The translations under genes and the position numbers were made by a program. From Vicia villosa (taxonomy: Eukaryota; Streptophyta; Magnoliopsida; Fabales; Fabaceae): a DNA stretch of 64,000 bases. The notes beneath the pieces were generated by a model, which saw nothing but the letters and a program-made list of their open reading frames with translations, had not been told where the DNA came from and searched no databases. Location of the stretch: positions 120,755,987 to 120,819,986 of the forward strand of contig NC_081185.1 of the NCBI RefSeq assembly GCF_029867415.1, written 5' to 3'. How positions within the stretch are numbered: the stretch's first letter is position 1; every line of letters begins with the position of its first letter. Of the stretch, positions 33,895-43,828 are shown one piece after another.

Positions 33895-35983
33895 TGTCTT
33901 AAGAGCTTTATAAAATGAATGATTATAAGTTTATGACCAAATGGAGTATGCATATGAATGAGAAGCACAAGCTAGTTAGAAGCATGAGGATGAGGGAAAA
34001 TTTTAAGGTGCAACACCATACGCCACCCAAACACTTCATTCATCCCAATCATGGACATATTACCCTAGTTCATCAACTGACCAAACTAATTCAACTACAT
34101 CCTCTCACCACACATCTGATCAACACAACACCTCTGCACCCCAAAATTCTCTAGAACCTTCACCACACCCTTCTATTTTTGACATACCAGACCTTCCTCA
34201 ACAACCACTCACACTTGTTCCCACCTCACCACACAAGATAGACTAATCTACTAACCATATACCTGACATTATTGACCTACCTGCTGCTCTTACTCGTGTA
34301 TCTTCAAGAGTGTCACATAAGCCATCTTATTTGCAGCATTATGTATGCTCCACTTCTCAAAATCCCAAATCATTATCTACAAGTATGCTCTATCCTATTT
34401 CTCTTTCCATGACATATTCAAATCTCTATACACCTTGTTGTCACTATTCTTTATCTATTTCTTCTCAATCTGAGCCTAAGTTCTATGCTGAAGCTTGCAA
34501 GTTTGATTGTTGGAATCAAGCTATACAAGTTGAGTTCACTGCACTTGAGAAAACAAGCACTTAGAAAATTATGGATTTTCCTCCAAATTTTAAGCCTATT
34601 GGATGTAGGTGGATATATAAGATCAAACATCATGCTGAGGGAACAATTGAGAGATTCAAAGTTAGATTAGTTTTCAAAGGTTATAACCAGATTGAAGGCG
34701 ACTATTTTAAAACATACTCTCATGTTGCCAAGTTAACCACAGTCAAAACAGTTGTTGCTCTTCACCAATTGGATGTGAACAACTTCTTACGTGGAGAACT
34801 TTAAGAGGATGTCTATATGACAATTCCACTAGGTGTCAAAATGTTGAACCTAGTCAAGTGTGTACACTTGTTAAGTCTTTATATGGACTAAAACAAGCTA
34901 GTAGAAAATGGCATGAACGGTTAAATGCATTTCTCATTCAACATCAATACAAACAGGCTAATGCATATGTGTCTTTGCTTACAAAGCAGACCAAAACATC
35001 ATTTACTATCATGCTAGTATATGTAGATTATGTCATTCTAGCAGGAGATTCTTTACAAGAGATGAAATAGATCAAAGAAAGACTGCATAAAGAGTTTAAA
35101 ATCAAATACATAGGACAGTTGAAACACTTCCTTGAAATCGAGGTGGCCCATTCAAACTTGGAATTTCATTATGTTAAAGAAAATGTTGTTTGGATCTTTT
35201 GGAGGACTCAGAAATGTTATGTGCAAAACTAGCCTCTACTCCATCAGATCCATCCACAAAACATCATAAAGATTCAAGTGCACCATACCATGACATTCCT
35301 GCATGCAGAAGGCTAGTTGGCAGGCTTCTTTACCTGAATGCTACAAGGCCTGACATAGCATATTGCACTCAGTAGTTGAGTCAATTCTTATATATTCTAA
35401 CAGTTAACCATTTTAATGCAACTACTCGGGTTCTAAGGTACTTGAAGTTATGTCATGGGATGGGCATATTCTTACCGAGAGATTCTCATCTAAAATTTCA
35501 GAGATACTCAGATGCTGACTGGGCTGGCTGTTCAGACACTAGGATATCTATTTCTAGCCAATTTTTTTCATGGAAGATCGCTTATTTCATGGAGGACCAA
35601 GAAATAACTATCTGTCTTGAGATCGTCAAGTGAAGCTGAATACCGAGCTCTGGTTACTGCTAAATGTGAGCTTCAATGGCTTGCATACTAGTTCAAAGAT
35701 TTAAATGTTGAATGCGTAAAGATATCGGAGATGTATTGTGACAACCAGAGTGCACTACATATTGTAGCAAACCCTATATTCCACGAAAGAACCAAACATC
35801 TAAAGATAGACCGTCACATTGTAGAGGAAAAGATGCTAAATGGATTGATGAAACTAATGTCATGTTCTTCAAAAGATCAACTAGCAGATTTCTTCACCAA
35901 ATCATTGTTGTCTCAATTGTTTAATAGCTTGCTATCTAAGTTAATGAGGCTTGATATCTATCAACCATCAACTTGTGGGAGAA
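33895..35983 (+). pseudogene. Ty1/copia pol fragment, copy 2
   Basis: Same remnant as copy 1: RT motifs '[11 protein letters not shown]' (about 34607), 'SLYGLKQASRKWHERL' (about 34876) and the catalytic-box region reading YVDY instead of YVDD (about 35021), then RNase H with 'YCDNQSALHI' and 'ADFFTKSLLSQL', which copy 1 has lost. Stops at 34561, 34801, 35068 and 35373 and several frame changes mark it as dead. It ends at the purine tract before 35984 and sits directly upstream of RLK B. Confidence 0.85.
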
Positions 35984-36202
35984 TGTTATAAGACGAGGTT
36001 TCTTCAAATGCTAGCAACATGAAAGACCAAATGATACATGATGAATCAACGAATTAACTAACTGTTAGTTATGGCAGTTAGAGTTAGTTAAAGATAATGT
36101 TATAATAAGTGCTTGTGTATTGTAATAATAGTAACGATTATTTGCCCTCTAAGTATAAGTGTAATTTATCATTTCAAGTTAATGAAGTTAGTTGCAATTA
36201 CA
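35984..36202 (+). mobile_element. 3' LTR of the copia fragment, copy 2
   Basis: Begins 'tgttataagacgagg' after 'cttgtgggagaa' and ends near 'gttgcaattaca'. It is the counterpart of 8098-8312. Confidence 0.6.
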
Positions 36203-36377
36203 GCAAATATGGTGATTCATAATACTATGCATATGTAAGTTGTGACAACTCTCACGCAGCAACTTAATATGTGTTGTTTCCTTCGTCTAATACAATTATT
36301 AGACAGAGGTTCAATTTTATTATAATTTAATGTAAACATTTTTCAATGAAATAAAAAACACGAGTAGTGTTCCTTCT

Positions 36378-36397
36378 TTGACTAGACTGTAACGCGT
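36378..36397 (+). promoter_or_regulatory. Putative W-box plus CGCG element upstream of RLK B
   Basis: TTGACT (36378-36383) and ACGCGT (36392-36397), with the same spacing as upstream of A and F. An ATC-rich microsatellite (about 36482-36508) follows before the start codon. Confidence 0.4.
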
Positions 36398-36549
36398 ACA
36401 CATTTCATAGGCAAATATAATAATTATATAATTTAATTCATGTTTTCTTTTACCCATGGTGGATTATTAATGAATTCATGTATCATCATCATCATCATAA
36501 TCATAATCGTTGATCAATATACTCTTCTGCTAGTAATAACTAATTAAGC

Positions 36550-39454
36550 ATGAAGACCTATCCCAAACGATTTGTTTTGTACTACTTTCTCATAATTGCG
36601 GTTACAGTTATTATTGCAGAAAAAGATGATGACTACATTTACATGTCCAAACTTTTGAAAGCACTTACCCCAACACCTATAGGATGGTCTAACAACACTC
36701 ACTACTGCAAATGGAACGGCATTGTTTGTCGATCTAATCGAGTTGTTTCCATTAAACTCCCATCAAGTTCACTCCACGGGAGACTCCCTTCTAGTCTCAA
36801 CACTCTCAGTAACCTCATCTATATTGATCTTCACAACAATTCACTCACCGGTCCTTTGCCTTTTATGTCTGGTCTCATCGCACTCCAAACAGTGTCCCTT
36901 AGTTACAATAACTTCACCTCCGTTCCAGAATTTTACTTTATGGGAATGCCAGCTCTACAAACACTAAACCTTAGCAATAACTTGAATCTCTTGCCATGGT
37001 TATTCCCTAAGGAATTAAGTGAGTCCTCGTTGATGCACACGCTCGATCTTAAAGCTACAAATATCTTAGGCTCCTTGCCATCTCAAATGTTCGATTGGTT
37101 TCCTAGTTTGTATACTCTTGTTCTTTCTCATAACAACATTCAAGGATCTCTTCCCACGTCTCTTGAGAAATCCGGTGTAAGGTATTTAAAGCTCGACAAT
37201 CAGCTGAATGGGTTCGAGGATACAATTGATATGTTATCATCGATGAAGTTTTTGTCTCAAGCATGGCTTCACAACAACGGCTTCAAGGGACAAATTCCAA
37301 ACTTGTCTAATTGCACTCATTTGTTTGATCTTCAACTGCATTCAAATCTCTTTGCTGGTTTAGTTCCATCTTCGATGCTTGCTCTCTCTTCATTGACCAC
37401 CATCTCTTTAGATGATAATTTACTTCAAGGGCCTATACCTGTGTTTCACAAGGGTGTTAAGGCAACATGGAAAGGAAGTCATTTTTGTAGAAGCGATGTT
37501 GGACCTTGTGATCCCCAAGATGCGATTTTGCTTGAAATTTTTAAAGCTCTTGAGTATTCTGTTTATCCGTCAAATAAAGGGAATGATTTTTGTTCAGACG
37601 AGGAATTGTTTACGTGTCGAAAAGGAAAGATTGTGGGTATTAATTTTGCGAATCTACAATTAGTAGGAACTATCTCTCCAGCATTTTCCAATTTAACAAA
37701 TTTTGTGATCTTGACTCTTGCTGGCAATAGTTTAACTAGGTCAATACCATATAGTCTTACAACTTTGCCTCATATTCAACTTCTTGATGTGTCCAATAAT
37801 AATCTGTCTGGACAAATTCCCAAATTTCCATCCAACATTACGTTAATTATAAAAGGAAATGTTTTGCTTGGGCGAAATACGTCTGTTTCTCTTGAAGGAG
37901 GATCGTCTAAAACAACTCTTAGACCCGGTTGGATTGCAGGTATGGATGTATAACATGTATTTCAATCTTTGTTTGTCTTGTTATAATATTACTTATTAAT
38001 TTGGCCTTCTGCAAGTGTTATAAAGTTTTAAACAAGTCTGTAGTTATATATAAATCATATAAAAAACTTGGGCACTGCCTCTGCTCTTTACTTAACAAAG
38101 TGGTTAAACTCAAATGACTAATAACTTCAACTAAAGTTGAAAATATAGGAAGTGATCGAGTTCAACTTTTAACTAGAACAATCCATAACTAGGCTCTATC
38201 GAAAATCAAGATTACTCCAGTTAAGACATAAAAATGTTTTAGATTGAAGATGTTTATAATTTTCATTCACTTTTTTTTCTGTGCAGGGGTCTCTTTGTTT
38301 AGTATTGGCATTGTAATACTTACTGTGGTGATTTCTTTTAAATGCAAGTGGTGTCCTGTTTTTATACAGAGGTGGATCTTCAAGAAAATAAAAAAATCTA
38401 CTGACCATAATGTGGAAGATTTCATACAAAGTTATAATTTGTCGGTGCCAATTAAGCAATATAGATATGCCGAAGTGAAAAGAATGACAAATTCATTCCG
38501 AGATAAGTTAGGTCAAGGAGGATACGGCATCGTGTACAAAGCAATCTTACCTGATGGTCGTCACGTGGCAGTGGAAGTAATAAACGAAACAAAGGGAAAT
38601 GGAGAAGAATTTATAAATGAAGTTGCTAGTATTAGTAGAACGTCACATGTGAACATCGTTGCACTTTTGGGTTTTTGTTATGAGAACAAAAGAGCACTAA
38701 TATATGAATTCATGCCCAGAGAATCATTAGATACATTCATCTTTAAAAGGGGATTTTCTGATGTTATTTGTAATTTGGCATTGCTCGAGGACTAGAATAC
38801 TTACATCAAGGATGTACTTCAAGGATTCTACATCTTGATATCAAACCCCAAAACATTCTTTTGGATGAAAATTTTGGACCAAAAATCTCTGATTTTGGAC
38901 TAGCGAAAATATGTCAGAGGAATGATAGTATTGTGTCTTTACTTGGCACAAGAGGAACTATAGGGTACATAGCACCAGAAGTATTGAGTCGAACATATGG
39001 TGGAATTTCTCACAAATCAGATGTATACAGCTACGGTATGTTAATTCTTGAAATGATTGGAGGAAGAAAAACTTACGATACCGGAGGATCATCTACTTCT
39101 GATATGTGTTTTCCAGACTGGATTTATAAGGATCTTGAGCAAGGTAATAACTTTGTAAAATGCTTAGAAAACTCAGAGGAAGAAACTGACATGGTAAGAA
39201 TGATTACCATGGTTAGTCTATGGTGCATTCAAACAAATCCGTCAGATAGACCATCGATGAATAAAGTAATAGAAATGCTACAAGGATCACTTCAGGCATT
39301 GCCATTTCCTCCAAAGCCTTATTTATATACTCCTGAAATTCCATCATCACAACAGTCTTACGTGACTTCGAGTTATTTGTTAGAGACAAATTCATCAACC
39401 TTGTTGAAAATTGTACATTCAAATAAGTCCGACAAGGAAAAAAATGAAGAATGA
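36550..39454 (+). pseudogene. RLK B: chimeric LRR receptor kinase with dead, truncated kinase
   Basis: Exon 1 36550-37939 is fully open; intron 37940-38286 (phase 1); exon 2 from 38287. Residues 1-23 form a signal peptide. The ectodomain follows the TMK plan: N-cap 'CKWNGIVC', a first LRR block ('LDLHNNSLTGPLP'-like repeats), a Cys-containing island ('FCSDEELFTC'), and a second LRR block ending 'SGQIPKFP'. Then TM 'VSLFSIGIVILTVVISF'. In the kinase the ATP-anchoring Lys is Glu (VAVE for VAVK), and a 31-nt deletion at 38778/38779, where A has the extra bases, shifts the frame and stops at 38795 after 632 residues, losing HLD, DFG and APE. The remaining kinase is open in another frame to 39454. 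A membrane receptor with ectodomain and dead N-lobe could still be made. Confidence 0.9.
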
Positions 39455-39664
39455 AAATGTAATTATGTATTATGGATATTTGAATACAACTTTGCTTATG
39501 CTTTGGTTAAACCTCAAAACTTTTTCATAATTTTTAAATGCTAAATTTCTAGATACTAATAATTTTGAGTATGTTATTTATATTCTATATATTCCCTTGC
39601 TGTAAAAAAGTGTAATTTTGATTTGCAACAATGGATTTCCTTGACATATAAGTGTTAATATATT

Positions 39665-39950
39665 CCCTTGCTGTAACAGAAAAACATTATTCATCCATAA
39701 TGAATTTTTTTTTTTTAGTTAACTGAGTAATTCTCTTGATATTAACATGGTATCAGAGCTCATGACCATTTCTCCATTCAATTTCTTGAACCCTTTCTTT
39801 CCCTTTCTCGAGTTTTTATATCTCCTTCTCTGTTCAATCATTCATGGATCAGCAGAGCTACTTAGTTTTTTCAACAAACTCTGCAAATCTCTATTATTTG
39901 AATCCAAACAAAAGACCATCCTTGATTATTCTTTCTTCACCTTTAGACAA
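39665..39950 (+). mobile_element. 5' fragment of a copia element (LTR end, PBS, gag start)
   Basis: An LTR end 'ctcttgatattaaca' is followed directly by TGGTATCAGAGC (about 39749-39760), the tRNA-Met primer-binding site, and ~100 bp later by an ATG opening 'MDQQSYLVFSTNSANLYYLNPN', resembling a copia gag start. It breaks off after ~45 codons. The left half of the same LTR type lies behind RLK A (12159-12311). Confidence 0.6.
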
Positions 39951-40349
39951 TAAGATTTATCACTTGTATGATATAGTAACTTATATCACAAATTAACTAA
40001 CTTTCCAACTAACTAACCAACTACAAAATTAACTTCTTAGTTTCTCTTCAACAATATTCTGAACACAGCGAGGCACGAGAAGCTTCCATTTTACTGCACA
40101 AGTGAGTTCATACAGAGAGCATAAGCATACTTCATTATGAAGTTCTGCATTCATTGGATTTCCATATTATGGTCCCAACGCTATATCTGTTCAAGTGGGA
40201 TCATTTTATTTTTGAGTTTTGTAAACAAGATTCACATCAGAGAATTCAACACAGTATATTGTAACATTTGATATGCACTTACTGGTATGAATACTGAAAT
40301 ATTCAGGGTGTTTGAATGTCATTTAAAATAGAATCGAATAAAAATGGAT
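39951..40349. other. Non-coding spacer behind RLK B
   Basis: No gene seen. The part from about 40256 matches the A-C intergenic region near 12310-12400, showing that block 2 once continued into a C-like gene. Confidence 0.5.
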
Positions 40350-40444
40350 GATGAATTTGTCTCTAACAAATCGGTTGAGGACACATACGATTGTTGTAAT
40401 GATGGCATTTTCAAGAGAATATAAGTAAGGTTTTGGAGGAAATG
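40350..40444 (-). pseudogene. Remnant of a C-like RLK (C-terminal tail)
   Basis: On the minus strand it reads 'PPKPYLYS', then a 1-nt shift, then the Ser-rich tail region up to 'ttagagacaaattc', matching the last part of exon 2 of RLK C. It is all that is left of the convergent partner of RLK B. It preserves the uninterrupted sequence at the site where CACTA inserted in C, so it serves as the empty site. Confidence 0.8.
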
Positions 40445-40466
40445 ATTTCCTTTCATTAGGTTAACC

Positions 40467-41852
40467 TGTAACACCCCCCTTTCTAACCTCGCATAAAATA
40501 TAACATAAATTAGAGTAATATATCATGCATATCAATTCAAGGGTGTCATATTTGTTGAAATACAAAGAAAAAAAATGATAAAATGCATCTAATCATGTCC
40601 ATAACACACATTTGAATATCATGTTTCATATGCACATCACAGCGGGATAATAAAGCGATACCAATTATTAGATCTCATATCATATAATCATGCATCAAAC
40701 GTTAGGCACTATAGCCACATCATATAATCCAACATAAATTCAAAATGTAAAGAGAGTAATACAATATCTCTCAAAACAACAATAAACATGAAATCAAACG
40801 AAACCCCAAGTGTGTTACATAACCAGAGCATGAGACTATCTCTACCTAATAAAACGGTAAAACAACATAAAAGATCCTCGGTTATATCCTCGTGAGCACA
40901 CGTGCACATCTACTCCTCGTCGCCTGAGCAATTTTGTACAAAACATCATTTCAACAAAAGGGTGAGAATTCATATCGTTATGGAAATATATAATAATAAC
41001 CAAATTATAACATTATACAACATGGCGCAAAAGATTCAAGATACACAAGAAATCCAATCATAATTATCACCAACATACAAATCACACAAATTGCACATAA
41101 TCACATCACAACACAATTCACATCGACACATGTGACTCCAATGCGACTCAATGCAAATGCATGTGTACCAGTGTTATCCTTAACGGATTTAGCGCTTCTC
41201 TCGTCTCCAGACAGATAACCACCAAAATAAGTCTGTCCTCTAGACTTCAAACACATCTCCACGGTTTGGGACAAGTCAATAGCTCCCAACGGAACTACCA
41301 AACAAAGTCTCTTTCTCACCTGATAAATGAATGCATGTGCAAATATCAACAACCATATTCAATTAAGATCATCTCTCAATCTTAATATACCAGCATATAT
41401 CTCACCAATTCATCACATATGAATTCACCACACAATTGCACAAACATACACAATTTCATGTTATCAAATACACATGAAAACATCTCCACAATACTCACCA
41501 AATCAATACATCACTAAATAACAAGTAGCAAAACAAAGCTCAACAATGTTATTCTCAAGTAATCATAATTCACAACATACATACATGGAAATTCAAGTAT
41601 CATGTTATCTTAAAGAATTGATTCAAAACCACACCAAACGATTCCAGAAAATTATGGAAAGTTCACCACAATTCATGATAAGTTATAAGCACCCAAATAC
41701 CTAGTTCAATTACCAAAAATATAAAATTTTGGAGAACAGGGCGCGCTAAGCGCGATTACGATTCTCCAGAAAAATATCTACGCGAACAACATTCTGTCCA
41801 ACACGAACTCTTCACTAAAATCCAACCAAAACAATAATTTAATCATGGAAAC
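40467..41852 (-). mobile_element. Older Ty3/gypsy LTR, reversed, interrupted by a younger gypsy
   Basis: Starts 'tgtaacacccccc'. Read on the minus strand it shows the same layout as the LTR of 41853-50073: 'aattctcacccttttgttg' and 'gtctcatgctctgg', and ends in a GGGTGTTACA-type terminus. It continues after the younger element at 50079 for perhaps 200-250 bp ('aaccctaacattc', 'ggtttcccttcttat'), where its far end is unclear. A GC palindrome 'gcgcgctaagcgcg' sits near 41740. Confidence 0.6.
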
Positions 41853-43692
41853 TGTAACACCCCATAAATTTCTTTATGTGATTTAATTAATTTTTTTATT
41901 AAATAATAGAATTAATTGAATTTTTTGAGAAATATGGATTGATGAGGCTAATGGGCCAGTGTCGCAAGTAGCAATTGGGGGGGTGTCAGTTGCAAAGCCT
42001 TTTTACTAAGACAAGGTTATATTTTTCATAAAATAGAAAAGAGGAAATATTGTGAAAAGAGAACCAAAAAGGAGAAGAGAAGATTGAACGTGAAATTGGG
42101 AGAAGAGCAAGTGTGAAGAGCAAGGGCATCCAAGAATTCGACATCGAGGTAAGGGGGGATTCTTCTCATTAACCTCTATTATGGGTTGTATGAATGATGC
42201 AATAGAGTTTGTATGTTAGGATTCCGAATTGGATTATATGTCGGGTTTGGGGTTTTGGGGTTTATAGAACTTTGGTTCAATTTAGGTTGTGAATGATGAT
42301 TGGTGTTGAACAATGATGTTAAGCATGACTAGAAGTGTGTGTAAATGTGCAAATTATGTTGTATGTGTGATTTATTTTCTGAAATTCGTACTGGTATGAT
42401 TTTGAGGGCATTTGGGAGGTATAGGATGCTGTTTTCTGCAGGTTGATGTTTCTGAAATCGCCGGTTCGCGCCGCGTGCACAGGGTTGGCGCCGCGAACAG
42501 GTGGGCAGAATGTCAGGATGTTGTGATACGCACAGGTCGCGCCGCGTACCTGTGTTGGCGCCGCGAAGACGTAACTTTTTCCTCGCTTCGCGCCGCGCAT
42601 AGATGTTTGCGCCACAAATAGCTTGGCAGAGAGCCACGGATTTTTGGAACGCTCAGTTCCCGCCGCGAACCAAGTTGGCGCCGCGTGCTGTTGCTGTTTG
42701 GGATTTTTTTTTTAAAGTTTAACGATGTATAACTTCTTAACTGTTAGTCCGTTTGATGTGCCGTTTCGAGCACGGTGAAGCTAATTAAGCGATTTACGCA
42801 ATAAAATAGTGTTTTGAGTTGTGACTCGAATTTAATTTAAAACACTTGATTTAATTGGTTGTGGTGGTCTATATTGTTATTGCACCGGTTGATGATTATG
42901 ATTGTTCAGTTGTTTGGTATTGATGATTAGCATGCGGTATGTGATGCATGTATTTCATAATCATATTGTGGGCTGTATCCCTTATGGTGGTGGGACAGCG
43001 GTAGCTAATTCCCATTGTGTGGAATTGGTGAGAGAAGTAGCCGAATCTTTATGGTGGTGGATCGGTGAAATGGGTTATCCCATGTTTGGTACCACATGCA
43101 TTTAGTTGCGTTGCATTAGGTTGTTGTGTATAATTGTAACATGAATGGAAGTTGTCCAATGTTATAATTGTGTGTATTTTGGTATGTACGACTGTAATTG
43201 ACGAATGTTGCTATATTATCTGAATATAATTGATTTGGGTGAATAATGTATGGATGAAGTTGTATTGTTTATATTCCTATAACATTTGTTAATGCGAATG
43301 AAACTCACCCTTACTGTTGTTATTTTTCAGATTGAGGAGTAGCTTGTGTACTTGGTGAGGATTAGCTTGTCAAGTAGTTCGTTAGAGTCAGTTGGGTCTG
43401 TGTCATGCTCTGGTCGTGTAACACCGGGAACGTCATTTTAGGATTGGCTAATAAACTTCAGTTTTGTTTATGGTTTATGGTTGAATTATGAGTCTTCGAC
43501 TCCAGATGTTTGATTATTCATTTGTTAAGAATATTCCGCTGTGTTAACATGCTACCTGAATAATTTTTGGTTTATCGTTCCTTATGGCATGACATGAATA
43601 TTTGTTTATTTTGTTGGAGTTGTAATACCCTTCTTCATGTTTTACTCTGACTTTAAATGTTAATTTTCCGCGGGGTTTAGAAGGGTGTTACA
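41853..43692 (+). repeat. 5' LTR of the Tekay-type element
   Basis: 1840 bp with terminal TG/CA. At 42455-42690 it carries a cluster of GCGCCGCG motifs, strikingly GC-rich for this window. A 67-codon frame (42902-43105) is kept in both LTRs simply because the LTRs are near-identical; it is not claimed as a gene. Confidence 0.93.
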
Positions 43693-43696
43693 ATAG

Positions 43697-43708
43697 TGGT
43701 ATCAGAGC
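43697..43708 (+). other. Primer-binding site (tRNA-iMet)
   Basis: TGGTATCAGAGC, four bases after the 5' LTR end, is complementary to the 3' end of plant initiator tRNA-Met, the standard primer of this lineage. Confidence 0.92.
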
Positions 43709-43828
43709 ATAGTTGGTCGTTTGAGTCAGAGTCTTAGTGTCAGTTAATCCTTCGTATACGATTAGTGTAAAGTTGACACTGTCGATACTTCTTGTTCTAA
43801 TGAATATTGTCTGATATGTAGCAGAACA

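Noticed and set aside
42902..43105. 67-residue frame found identically at 42902 and 49292 as a conserved small protein
   Set aside because: Both copies lie in the two LTRs of the same recent gypsy element, so identity reflects LTR identity, not selection on a protein.
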